A stretch of DNA of 58,602 bases. Source: Saprospiraceae bacterium. Lineage in GTDB: Bacteria > Bacteroidota > Bacteroidia > Chitinophagales > Saprospiraceae. Shown piece after piece: positions 20,343-28,905 of this stretch. How positions within the stretch are numbered: position 1 is the stretch's first letter; each line of letters opens with the position of its first letter. The position numbers and the translations under genes are program-made. Under the pieces are notes generated by a model, which was given only the letters and a program-made list of their open reading frames with translations, did no database searches and was not told where the DNA came from. The stretch covers positions 140,692 through 199,293 of the forward strand of contig JAHDIE010000002.1 in NCBI GenBank assembly GCA_020630955.1. Reading direction: 5' to 3'.

Positions 20343-22550
20343 ATGATAAGAGGATTACTCATAATTTCGTTCTTGTTCTGTACTGTTATTGCATCCAGTC
20401 AGATCAGTATTTCAGATGCAAGAAACGAAGCCATCGGGAGCATTGTGACTATTGAAGGTATAGCAACTAATGGAGGAGAGTTGGGTATAATCAGATATCT
20501 TCAAGATGATTCTGGTGCAATTGCTGTGTATCCTGGTTCTGGATCTGTTGGGGACTTTCCTGGAGAAGTGTCACGAGGAAGTCTTGTTAGAGTAACTGGT
20601 GAATTAAAAGAGTTCAATGGTCTTTTAGAAGTGGACGCAATTAGTGACTATGAGGTATTATCAGAGAACAATGACTTACCAGCACCGTTAGATATATCCC
20701 TATTAGATGTAAATGAGCCGCTTGAAGCAGTGTTGGTGAAGATTGATGGAGTTAGTTTTACTGCAGGTGGAAACAATTTTTCAACTGGAAATTATGAAAT
20801 AACTGCGAATGGTGAGAGTTCTGAAATTTATGTAAGATCAAATCATCCATTAATCGGAGAAGAGATTCCATTAGCTAAAGTAAATCTAACAGGAATAGTT
20901 TCTCAATTTAATTCTATCTATCAAGTTTTGCCAAGAGGAATTGAAGATTTAGAAATTGCGGACGACTTCTTTTTGACAAGTTCTCCAGAACAATTTGATA
21001 TTTCGACTGAAGGCTTCAGTATAAGATGGTCAACAAATCAAGAGGCAAACTCAATTGTGAAGTTTGGTACAAGTCCAGATAATTTAGATCAACAAATAGA
21101 ACTTGGTGATTTAAAGCTAGATCACGATATTTCCTTACAAGGATTGGAGCCTGCGACTTTTTATTATGTTCAAGCTTGCTCTAATAATGGAAATTCAACC
21201 ATAAGTTCTTCGATGCAAATTTATAGCACCGCTTCAAATTCTTCCGGGGATATGAAAGTTTACTTTACAGACGATGTTAATGGGTCATTTGCCATGGGTT
21301 CTTATCCAGATGGTACATCTGGAGCAGCTATTGAAGCAGAGATTATTAAAAGAATTGAAGCTGCTCAAACTTCAATTGACGCTGCCATTTATAATATAAA
21401 CAGAACGACCATCGTACAAGCATTATCTGCAGCACACGATAGGGGAGTTGTGGTAAGATATATTGCTGATAATAGTACTGCAAATTTGGCATTGGCAGAT
21501 CCTACTCCAGATTTTGGAATCATAAGAGGAAATGCAGACGGTTTAATGCATAACAAGTTTTTTGTTTTTGATGCAGATAATACCAATAATGCTTGGGTTA
21601 TGTCTGGCTCTACAAATATGACAGAGCAGAATCTTGCCAATGATTTTAACAATACAGTTTTTATTCAGGACGAAGCACTTGCAAAAGCCTATACTTTAGA
21701 ATTTGAGGAAATGTGGGGGACAGATGGTCCAACTCCTGGAGTTTTTTCAGTTTTATTTGGAGCGGATAAAACCAACAACACTCCTCATACTTTTTTAATA
21801 AATGAAAGGCTAGTTGAATCCTATTTTTCACCTTCTGACAATACTACGATTGGAATCGCTGATGCACTAAAGTCTGCTGATAACGAAATCCAATTTGCAT
21901 TGCTGACCTTCACCAACAATGAGCTTGGGACCACCATTAAAAATCTCAATGATGAAGGAATCAACATAAGAGGCATCATTGATAATACAGGCGATCAAGG
22001 GTCAGAGTTTGATGACCTGATGGGGCAAGGAGTCAATGTTACAGCTGATAATAATTCAAAACAAACTCATCACAAATATGCCATTGTTGATGCAAATGAT
22101 CCAAGTTCTGATCCATTGGTTGTTTTAGGGTCTCATAATTGGTCTGGAGGAGCAGAAACAAGAAATGATGAAAATACTCTAATCATACATGATGGTAGGT
22201 TGGCTAATATTTATCTTCAAGAATTTGAGGCAAGATGGTGTGAAATTCAAATGGGAGGTGATTGTGTGACTTCAGTTCAGGAGATTTTGCCAAATGAAAT
22301 TGAATTGAATTTATTTCCAAATCCAAGTTCAGATATTTTGAATATAAGTGTCCAATTAGAAAAGAAAGAAGATATTACTATAAGTATTATCAATAGTAAC
22401 GGCAGACTGCTCGAAAGTAGATTGATCAACGATCGATATGGAAACTATAATAGCTCAATTGATTTAAAAAATTATAAGTCAGGAACTTATTATTTGCAAT
22501 TGTTGCTTGGAAATCAACAAACAATTAAATCATTCCAAGTTGCTAAATAA
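20343..22550 (+). CDS. Secreted phospholipase D-fold protein with OB-fold and T9SS tail
   Basis: After a signal peptide the 735-residue protein carries an OB-fold-like domain (residues 20-205), a fibronectin III-like domain (about 210-300), and two PLD repeats. The HxKxxxxD motifs are His403-Lys405-Asp410 and His576-Lys578-Asp583, followed by SGSTN and GSHNWSGG as in active members. The last 80 residues are a type A T9SS tail (LNLFPNPSSDILNISV to the end). Family chemistry is hydrolysis of phosphodiesters, with Nuc-type nucleases and phospholipases both possible. The OB-fold resembles those of the YhcR/ExeM extracellular nucleases, which favours a nuclease. It ends the cluster and is followed by a terminator. 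Confidence 0.82.
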   Translation: MIRGLLIISFLFCTVIASSQISISDARNEAIGSIVTIEGIATNGGELGIIRYLQDDSGAIAVYPGSGSVGDFPGEVSRGSLVRVTGELKEFNGLLEVDAISDYEVLSENNDLPAPLDISLLDVNEPLEAVLVKIDGVSFTAGGNNFSTGNYEITANGESSEIYVRSNHPLIGEEIPLAKVNLTGIVSQFNSIYQVLPRGIEDLEIADDFFLTSSPEQFDISTEGFSIRWSTNQEANSIVKFGTSPDNLDQQIELGDLKLDHDISLQGLEPATFYYVQACSNNGNSTISSSMQIYSTASNSSGDMKVYFTDDVNGSFAMGSYPDGTSGAAIEAEIIKRIEAAQTSIDAAIYNINRTTIVQALSAAHDRGVVVRYIADNSTANLALADPTPDFGIIRGNADGLMHNKFFVFDADNTNNAWVMSGSTNMTEQNLANDFNNTVFIQDEALAKAYTLEFEEMWGTDGPTPGVFSVLFGADKTNNTPHTFLINERLVESYFSPSDNTTIGIADALKSADNEIQFALLTFTNNELGTTIKNLNDEGINIRGIIDNTGDQGSEFDDLMGQGVNVTADNNSKQTHHKYAIVDANDPSSDPLVVLGSHNWSGGAETRNDENTLIIHDGRLANIYLQEFEARWCEIQMGGDCVTSVQEILPNEIELNLFPNPSSDILNISVQLEKKEDITISIINSNGRLLESRLINDRYGNYNSSIDLKNYKSGTYYLQLLLGNQQTIKSFQVAK

Positions 22551-22572
22551 AATCCTAAAACCAATTTTAATG

Positions 22573-22600
22573 AAAAAGCCAGCTTTTAAGTTGGCTTTTT
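22573..22600 (+). terminator. Rho-independent terminator after the PLD gene
   Basis: AAAAAGCCAGC pairs with GTTGGCTTTTT (one G-U pair) around the loop TTTTAA, and the T-run is part of the stem's right arm. It closes the nuclease/TonB cluster 23 bases after its last stop codon. Confidence 0.85.
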
Positions 22601-22669
22601 TATTGCCTTCATATGTAGTGGATGCATGACATATTTATGTATTGACTTATATGAGAAAGATAATTTCCA

Positions 22670-22677
22670 TACTTTTG
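22670..22677 (+). promoter_or_regulatory. TAnnTTTG box upstream of mdh
   Basis: TACTTTTG lies 38 bases before the chosen mdh ATG. A TTG at 22642-22644 is 25 bases upstream, slightly beyond the usual 17-23 spacing. The box lies inside the 5' extension of the reading frame, which argues for the later start of mdh. Confidence 0.4.
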
Positions 22678-22715
22678 CAGCAAATAATAAAATTTTAAAC
22701 AAACAACTAATACAA

Positions 22716-23651
22716 ATGAGTAAAGTCACAGTTGTAGGAGCTGGAAATGTTGGAGCTACTGTTGCCAATGTTCTTGCCCACAAAGACATCGTAAATGAAG
22801 TAGTACTTTTAGATCTTAAAGGGGATATGGCTAAGGGAAAGGCTTTAGATAGCTGGCAACAAGCGCCTATTGATTACTACTCAACAAAGTTAAAAGGAAC
22901 ATCTAGCTATAGAGATACAAAAGGATCCGATGTTGTAGTTATAACTGCTGGTATTCCTAGAAGACCTGGAATGAGCAGAGACGATCTAATTGCAACCAAT
23001 GCAAAAATCGTTGTTTCTGTTACCAAATCAATCTTAGAATATACTCCAAATCCTATAATTATTGTTGTTTCTAATCCATTGGATGTAATGACTTATGCGG
23101 CACACAAGGCTTCTAAACTGAGTGCTAAAAGAGTAATTGGTATGGCAGGAATATTGGATACGGCAAGGTACAGAGCATTCTTAGCAACTGCTCTAAAAGT
23201 ATCGCCGAAAGATATTCAAGCAGTATTGATGGGTGGTCATGGAGATACCATGGTTCCTCTTCCGCGATATACCACAGTTGCAGGTATCCCTGTAACAGAA
23301 ATGATTGACAAGAAGAAATTGGATGCAATTGTAGAAAGAACTAAGAAAGGAGGTGGAGAATTGGTGAAGTTGATGGGTACTTCAGCATGGTATGCACCAG
23401 GTGCAGCTGCAGCCCAAATGGTTGAGTCAATTATTAAAGATGAAAACAGAATTTACCCTTGTGCCGTAAGATTAAGTGGACAATGGGGAATCAAAGGAAC
23501 ATTTTTAGGAGCACCTTGTAAGTTAGGTAAAAATGGTGTTACTGAAATCTTAGAATTAAAACTAAATGCTGCGGAGAAAAAACTCTTAAAGAACTCAGCT
23601 TCTCATGTTGAAAAAGTAATTAAAGTATTTAGTAAAATGAAATTGGTATAG
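22716..23651 (+). CDS. mdh: Malate dehydrogenase, LDH-like type
   Basis: From the ATG at 22716 the product is 311 residues, the family's normal length. An in-frame ATG at 22626 would add 30 residues before the NAD site and is rejected. GAGNVG (8-13) is the dinucleotide motif. ITAGIPRRPGMSRDDL supplies the substrate-loop arginines (Arg82, Arg88) expected in malate rather than lactate enzymes. Asp148/Arg151 (ILDTARYRAF) and His175 (GGHGDTMVPL) complete the active site. It interconverts malate and oxaloacetate with NAD in the TCA cycle, in the cytoplasm. It is followed after 16 bases by a peroxiredoxin-like gene. Confidence 0.95.
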   Translation: MSKVTVVGAGNVGATVANVLAHKDIVNEVVLLDLKGDMAKGKALDSWQQAPIDYYSTKLKGTSSYRDTKGSDVVVITAGIPRRPGMSRDDLIATNAKIVVSVTKSILEYTPNPIIIVVSNPLDVMTYAAHKASKLSAKRVIGMAGILDTARYRAFLATALKVSPKDIQAVLMGGHGDTMVPLPRYTTVAGIPVTEMIDKKKLDAIVERTKKGGGELVKLMGTSAWYAPGAAAAQMVESIIKDENRIYPCAVRLSGQWGIKGTFLGAPCKLGKNGVTEILELKLNAAEKKLLKNSASHVEKVIKVFSKMKLV

Positions 23652-23667
23652 AACTATCTAGTTCAGT

Positions 23668-24195
23668 ATGATCAACAAAGATACATTAAGTGTAAATACC
23701 AATAAGAACAACAACTTATATGAGTTGTCGATTGAAAGACCAGTTTTGCTGGTCTTTCTTCGTCAATTTGGATGCCTTTATTGTAGAGAATCTTTAAGTG
23801 ATATTTCAAGTCTATTATCGGAGATAGAATCAAGAAATATAAAACTTGTATTAGTGCATATGTCTGAATATGATTTAGCCAATACATATTTAGAAAAATA
23901 TCAATTGGACAAAGAAGAACAAATCTCTGATCCTTTATGTAGCTTATATGCAAAATTTGGTTTGGTCAAGGGGAGTGTAGGTCAATTATTTGGCCTCAAA
24001 GTATGGGCAAGAGGATTTGGTCAAGCAATAAAAGGAAACTTTTACAGCCTTCGTCAAATCGGAGATGCTTTGCAAATGCCAGGATTGTTTGTTCTACATA
24101 AAGGTAAAGTTGAAAATATGTTCATCCATAATTCTATAGCTGATCGACCAAATTATCTGAAAATGATGGACGATGTTATAGAAAATTTAAAATGA
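23668..24195 (+). CDS. AhpC/TSA-like peroxiredoxin family protein (PRXL2-like)
   Basis: The 175-residue protein has a thioredoxin fold in which LVFLRQFGCLYCRE carries Cys36 and Cys39. This FGCxxC arrangement and the overall length match the AhpC/TSA_2 or PRXL2 branch rather than classical peroxiredoxins. No signal peptide is present, so it should be cytoplasmic. Relatives are assumed to act as thiol-dependent peroxidases or redox regulators, with little direct evidence. It begins 16 bases after mdh and may be co-transcribed with it. Confidence 0.7.
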   Translation: MINKDTLSVNTNKNNNLYELSIERPVLLVFLRQFGCLYCRESLSDISSLLSEIESRNIKLVLVHMSEYDLANTYLEKYQLDKEEQISDPLCSLYAKFGLVKGSVGQLFGLKVWARGFGQAIKGNFYSLRQIGDALQMPGLFVLHKGKVENMFIHNSIADRPNYLKMMDDVIENLK

Positions 24196-24239
24196 AATTT
24201 AAAATTCCATTTTTACGTTTATCTTTCAAATTATAATTC

Positions 24240-25136
24240 ATGAGAAGCATTATCATTTTATTGATCAGTCTTTTTTATATCAATAATATAACCGCACAAG
24301 ATATTGATAAATTAAAACAGGATATTAATTACTTCGCAGATATTGTCGCCAATGCTATGGAATATGAACACAAGATAAGGGCGAATAAAAAATTGGTGCC
24401 GCTGGTTGAGGAGGCATTGGAACAAAAAGTTGATTTGGATTTTACCAAATTAAAATGGATTTCAAAAGTGACCGCTCCGGATTCTATATTCACTATATTA
24501 ACTTGGCCTGTTCAAACAAGTGAATCTTCACATACATACAATGGTTATGTGCTTTATAATAACTCTATTATTAAACTAGATGATCAATCAGAAAGCTTAA
24601 TGGACAATATTCATTATCTGATTGGTGATAAGGATAATTGGTTTGGTCAGCAATACTATGCGGTTAAATCTTTTGAAAGCAAAGGTGAGTCTAAATATGT
24701 ACTATTTGGGTATAATGCTTATACACAGCACGAGAATATTAAAATAGCAGATATTGTTTATTTTGATCAAGGAGAAATTGTATTTGGACAGCAATTATTC
24801 GCTTCTGAATTAACTGACTTAAGAGATGCAAAGAATAGAGTAATTTTAAAATACTCAGATGATGCACCAGTGAATCTTAATTATAATCCTGGTTTAGAAA
24901 TGATTGTGTACGACCATTTGGTGCCAAGAATGGGACAACTTCCAGGACAAGGCTTGATACTAACAGGTGATGGTAGCTATGAAGGTTATCAATTAAATGA
25001 AGGAATTTGGATTCATAAGGAAAAACTTTTTGACCATATTTATGAAGAAGCACCGAGACCAAATCCTGTTTTGGAAGGAGAAAGATCTAACAAAAAAGAT
25101 CTTTTCGGAAAATCAAAGGGAGATAACAAAAATTAA
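24240..25136 (+). CDS. Secreted protein of unknown function
   Basis: I do not recognise this 298-residue protein. It has a signal peptide (MRSIIILLISLFYINNITAQ) and no further membrane segment, so it is probably periplasmic or outer-membrane associated. An early Lys/Glu-rich helical stretch is followed by alternating beta-like segments (TWPVQTSESSHTYNGYVLYN; KSFESKGESKYVLFGYNAYT). The end is basic and rich in Lys, Asn and Arg. There is no T9SS tail. It lies 44 bases after the peroxiredoxin-like gene and is tail-to-tail with the lipoprotein gene, only two bases between stops. Confidence 0.7.
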   Translation: MRSIIILLISLFYINNITAQDIDKLKQDINYFADIVANAMEYEHKIRANKKLVPLVEEALEQKVDLDFTKLKWISKVTAPDSIFTILTWPVQTSESSHTYNGYVLYNNSIIKLDDQSESLMDNIHYLIGDKDNWFGQQYYAVKSFESKGESKYVLFGYNAYTQHENIKIADIVYFDQGEIVFGQQLFASELTDLRDAKNRVILKYSDDAPVNLNYNPGLEMIVYDHLVPRMGQLPGQGLILTGDGSYEGYQLNEGIWIHKEKLFDHIYEEAPRPNPVLEGERSNKKDLFGKSKGDNKN

Positions 25137-25138
25137 GT

Positions 25139-25624
25139 TTAGAAATCAACGACTACCAAGCCACATTGCCTTTCTGGCGCTGTTGGGTCTTTATCAAACC
25201 GTTGGTCAATTAAAACCTTTCCAACTTTTCTTTGAAGGTCTAAATTATTCATCGTTGTTTTTTGAATATCAGGTCTTGCCATTTGAATAATCCCTTGTTG
25301 ATCAATACAAACGATAATCTTTAGTGTTCCTTTTAAATTTGGGTCTGCATCTTGCTTGATTTTTTCAACTTTATCATAAAAGCTATTGGCTATCATTCTT
25401 CCATATATGCCGTTGCCAGACTCATCTACATTGTCATAGCCTAAAGACGCTGGTCCGATTTCTTCATTTGCATGTTCTTCAGCCACTGTTTTTTGTTTTG
25501 GCACATCAGATTGAGAAATAGGTATTTCAGCAGGCTTAGGTCTAAATTTTTCAGTATTACAAGCTAGAAAAAAGCAGGCAAGGATTAATAAACTATTGAA
25601 GTATAAATGTATTTGCTTCGTCAC
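25139..25624 (-). CDS. Lipoprotein with a TonB-C-like domain, paralogue of the adjacent TonB-like protein
   Basis: A lipoprotein signal ends in FFLAC (Cys near residue 22), and the start codon is GTG with no ATG alternative. A Pro/Glu linker leads to a domain of about 100 residues. It matches the C-terminal domain of the neighbouring protein encoded at 25724-26749: ESGNGIYGR against GSGNGIFGR, CIDQQG against CVNRGGK, and the end DPTAPERQCGLVVVDF against DINAPKEQCGVVKIRI. The pair probably arose by tandem duplication, with the membrane anchor replaced by a lipid anchor. Both share a pair of cysteines that could form a disulphide. The function of a free lipid-anchored copy is unknown. Confidence 0.7.
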   Translation of the reverse strand: MTKQIHLYFNSLLILACFFLACNTEKFRPKPAEIPISQSDVPKQKTVAEEHANEEIGPASLGYDNVDESGNGIYGRMIANSFYDKVEKIKQDADPNLKGTLKIIVCIDQQGIIQMARPDIQKTTMNNLDLQRKVGKVLIDQRFDKDPTAPERQCGLVVVDF

Positions 25625-25723
25625 GATTAAAAATTTCTAATGGATATTCCGCTTTAGAAAAACAAAATAATAGATGATTATGAATTTTGACAAATAGAAT
25701 CTAAAATTGTTCTAAACTGGTAT

Positions 25724-26749
25724 TTAATTGCCACTAACATTTTGGGAGCGATCAATTCTGATTTTTACAACACCACATTGCTCTTTCGGTGCATTAATGT
25801 CAGGTTCAAATTCGTATCCAGAAACAAGTGCTAAGGCTTTTTTCAAAACAGAATTATCATATACATCTGTATTGATTTCATCAAGTTCTACATAAGTAAC
25901 TTTACCTCCTCTGTTGACACAAGTTTTAACCCATATTTTTTTATTCTCTCCAACAGCAACACCACTCATTACTCCTGCCAGTTTAGCTCTATTTACATAG
26001 GTTACTTTTCTTCCAAAAATCCCATTTCCAGAGCCGTCATATTCGCCAGTTCCTATACCTCCATCTCCAATACCGCTATCACCATCATTTCCTCCTGCAT
26101 CGCTACCTGGACCATCACCACTATTTCCTTTTCCAGTACCTCCGTCATCACCATTTGTGGTGGCTGGATTGTTTCCTTGCGGCGCACTGTCAGAAGAATT
26201 TGTTTTTCCGTTTGAATTATTGACAGGAGTATTATTTGATACTTCAGGTACTGGTTCTGGATCCGGAATTGGTTCTGGTTCCGGTTCTGGCTCTAATTCT
26301 GGCTCTTCCATTTCAATTTCTTCTTCTACTGCTTCAATTGGAGATTCTTCAAGTGTTGTTGTTTCACTTACCACCGGTTCTGTTGGTTTTGGAGTTACCG
26401 GCTTCGGTTTTGGTATTTTAGGAGTCGGTTTTGTTACTTTAATCTGATCTACTTTATTCTCTTTTATTTTGGTAACTGGATCTTGCTTGGGTTTTGATTT
26501 ACCTGATTTGGCTTTTGCTTTGGTACTGTTAGAGCTTGTTTCTCTAGTAAATTCGATATCAGTGAAATCAACGGTTATTGCAAATTGTTTGTCTTTGGCT
26601 TTTTCTGGTGTATGAGGACATGCTTTTAATAATAAAAGCATTAAAAGCAATAATATTCCATGAAATATCAATGATATTTTCTTAGCTCTTTTTCTATTAT
26701 ATTCCTCAGGATTGAGGTCTAATACGTCTGCCACGTTGTTTTTTGCCAT
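25724..26749 (-). CDS. TonB-like energy transducer / cell-envelope protein
   Basis: The 341-residue protein has the TonB plan. It has a short cytoplasmic N-terminus, one membrane helix (LIFHGILLLLMLLLLKAC, about 29-46), a long Lys/Pro then Glu/Pro repeat spacer (about 85-165), a Gly/Asn/Asp-rich segment (about 175-245), and a folded C-terminal domain of about 95 residues. TonB proteins span the periplasm and pass proton-motive energy to outer-membrane receptors. No ExbB/ExbD gene is adjacent. The C-terminal domain carries two cysteines (CVNRGG and EQCGVVKI), unusual for TonB, and is shared with the neighbouring lipoprotein. A related Bacteroidota envelope role, such as an AgmX/PglI-type protein, is also possible. 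Confidence 0.65.
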   Translation of the reverse strand: MAKNNVADVLDLNPEEYNRKRAKKISLIFHGILLLLMLLLLKACPHTPEKAKDKQFAITVDFTDIEFTRETSSNSTKAKAKSGKSKPKQDPVTKIKENKVDQIKVTKPTPKIPKPKPVTPKPTEPVVSETTTLEESPIEAVEEEIEMEEPELEPEPEPEPIPDPEPVPEVSNNTPVNNSNGKTNSSDSAPQGNNPATTNGDDGGTGKGNSGDGPGSDAGGNDGDSGIGDGGIGTGEYDGSGNGIFGRKVTYVNRAKLAGVMSGVAVGENKKIWVKTCVNRGGKVTYVELDEINTDVYDNSVLKKALALVSGYEFEPDINAPKEQCGVVKIRIDRSQNVSGN

Positions 26750-26824
26750 TATTTTGCAATTTTAGTACAAGTTATAACATAACTGGCTACTATATATTAA
26801 ATGTTTCTTTAAAGTATCTAAAAG

Positions 26825-28900
26825 TTATGTTTTTTGGCTAGCTTCTGCTTCTGGAATTGGCTTGCCTATTATCTTAACGATGAAAAATAGTGCCAGAATA
26901 CATAAAATGAACATTAAAAAACAAATAATAAAGCCACCACCCATAAAAATAGCAACTGTTAAGGCTAAAATGCTGAAAAACCCTACCAAAAGAGCATATG
27001 GCATTTGGGTTTTAACATGATCTAAATGGTTGCAATCTGAAGCTAAAGAAGACAAAATCGTCGTATCCGAGATCGGTGAAACATGATCTCCTAATACTGA
27101 TGCTGCCAAAACAGTCGAGATCACAGCTAAAAGTATCTCATAACTTATCGCATCACCATATCCCGCTGCATTACAGACAGCATAAGCAGTTGGTATAGCA
27201 ATCGGATATAAGATAGCCATAGTACTCCAACTTGAACCTGTTGAAAAGGCAATAAAAGCAGCTAATATAAAGATGATCGCTGGTAATAAAATTGGACTTA
27301 TATTTCCTTCTAATGCTGCACTAATGTAATCTGCGGTATGAAGCTGGTCGGTAGTTATCGCCAATGCCCAAGCTAGTGTCAAAATCATCAATGCAGGCAT
27401 CATCGTTTTAAATCCCGTAACCATCCAATGGGTGGCATCAATAAGTTTCATGGTTTTGGTTACAGTTGTTATTATGAGTGCTAAAACAACACCAACAAAA
27501 GAAGACCAAAGCAAAGCGACATAAGAATTTGAGGCTCCAATGACAGTCCCTAAGTTTTCAACAAAACTTGTTTCACCATTGCTCAACAAACCCATATCGT
27601 TCCAAATCGCTGACCAGCTTTCATAATTCTTACCATTTGCCAAACCATATAATTCAGATCTCACAGACTCAAATCCTGTCATTAACAAACCTATGATTGT
27701 AACTAATATGACAGATGCAACAGGGATTATTGCATGCCATGGATTCATCTTTGCACCTTTAATCGGATTGAGGTCTTCCATATCTGGTTCATCAGGATTG
27801 TCTTTTGAAATGGAACTTACTCGGCCAGTGGATCTTGCTCTCATCTCAGCTTTATGCATTGGCCCAAAGTCTTTTTTTTGATACACCAAAATCAAAATAA
27901 AAATGATGGTTAATATAGGGTAGAATGAATATTTTAAACTGCTTAAAAAAATTGCATATGGAGTAAGGTCCATTTCTAAGCCAATCTTAGCTATCCCATC
28001 ATCTATATAGCCCAACTCAGCACCAATCCACGTAGTGATAAAGGCTATTGCGCTAACAGGTGCGGCGGTGCTGTCTACAATGTATGCAAGTTTCTCTCGT
28101 GAAATCTTGAATTTATCGGTAACACTTCTCATCGTGTTTCCAACGATTAGGGTGTTGGCATAATCATCGAAAAAGATTGCGATCCCCATCAGCCATGTGA
28201 TAAATTGTGCACTGCGAGGTGACCTTGCATATTTGGACAGTGCATTTACAATTCCTTGCATTCCTCCATTTTTAGAAATCAATGCAACCATTCCCCCAAT
28301 TAACATCGAAAACAAAATGACGGAAAGATGGTCTGAATCTGCAAGTGCTCCTAAAATATACTCAGTTATTACCCGAAAAAAAGAAGCAATTATTCCAGCT
28401 ATATTAGCCAAACTATATCCTCCTGCGATAAAAGCACCCGACCAAATTCCAATAAACAATGCAATGATGACTTCTTTAAAAATCAAGGCAATAATAATTG
28501 CTAAAAGAGGCGGTACAATGGATAACCACAATGGTATTTTTCTAAAACTAATACTATTTGAAAATTCATCTTGAGAAACAAAAATGAGAATTTGTTGATT
28601 GCTATTTTTAAGGAAATTCAAGCCATTTGCCTTGAGCTGATTATTGCTTAAGGTGGCAACCCCATTTACGAAAGTGATCTGATGATCCTCACCATTGATA
28701 ATAATATCTGTGTATCCTGAATGTTGCTCTTCTGTTAGAACAAGATTAATGTTACTCTTGTCTTGAACAATTCTAAAATTTTTGTTGACTGACGAACTTA
28801 ATCTTTGATTTCCTTGTAAATTTGTATTATCCTGACCGTGAGCGGCGTTTAATCCAATTACAAGGCAAAAAAGTATTAAATATTTGTTCAAATACATCAT
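26825..28900 (-). CDS. NhaC-family Na+/H+ antiporter with an exported N-terminal domain
   Basis: About twelve membrane segments from residue 125 onward, with motifs such as AIFFDDYANTLIVGNTMRSV, STAAPVSAIAFITTWIG, AFSTGSSWSTMAI and GDHVSPISDTTILSS, identify the NhaC antiporter family (COG1757). Unusually, the protein begins with a signal peptide (MYLNKYLILFCLVIGLNAAHG) and about 95 polar residues predicted outside the membrane before the first antiporter helix, giving about 691 residues. Starts at ATG 28900 or 28897 are both possible; the preceding in-frame TTG is unlikely. It should exchange Na+ for protons across the inner membrane. The gene is head-to-head with the FG-GAP gene with only five bases between starts. 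Confidence 0.88.
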   Translation of the reverse strand: MMYLNKYLILFCLVIGLNAAHGQDNTNLQGNQRLSSSVNKNFRIVQDKSNINLVLTEEQHSGYTDIIINGEDHQITFVNGVATLSNNQLKANGLNFLKNSNQQILIFVSQDEFSNSISFRKIPLWLSIVPPLLAIIIALIFKEVIIALFIGIWSGAFIAGGYSLANIAGIIASFFRVITEYILGALADSDHLSVILFSMLIGGMVALISKNGGMQGIVNALSKYARSPRSAQFITWLMGIAIFFDDYANTLIVGNTMRSVTDKFKISREKLAYIVDSTAAPVSAIAFITTWIGAELGYIDDGIAKIGLEMDLTPYAIFLSSLKYSFYPILTIIFILILVYQKKDFGPMHKAEMRARSTGRVSSISKDNPDEPDMEDLNPIKGAKMNPWHAIIPVASVILVTIIGLLMTGFESVRSELYGLANGKNYESWSAIWNDMGLLSNGETSFVENLGTVIGASNSYVALLWSSFVGVVLALIITTVTKTMKLIDATHWMVTGFKTMMPALMILTLAWALAITTDQLHTADYISAALEGNISPILLPAIIFILAAFIAFSTGSSWSTMAILYPIAIPTAYAVCNAAGYGDAISYEILLAVISTVLAASVLGDHVSPISDTTILSSLASDCNHLDHVKTQMPYALLVGFFSILALTVAIFMGGGFIICFLMFILCILALFFIVKIIGKPIPEAEASQKT

Positions 28901-28905
28901 CAAGA

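Noticed and set aside
22626-22715. Longer N-terminus of malate dehydrogenase
   Set aside because: It would place 30 unconserved residues before the NAD site, and a promoter box lies within it.
24997-25290. Plus-strand 97-codon frame across the 25136/25139 junction
   Set aside because: It is out of frame with the unknown secreted protein and antisense to the lipoprotein; composition is atypical.
26157-26447. Plus-strand reading frame encoding Gly/Ser-rich repeats
   Set aside because: It is the antisense of the Glu/Pro-rich spacer of the TonB-like gene; the low-complexity codons keep the opposite frame open.
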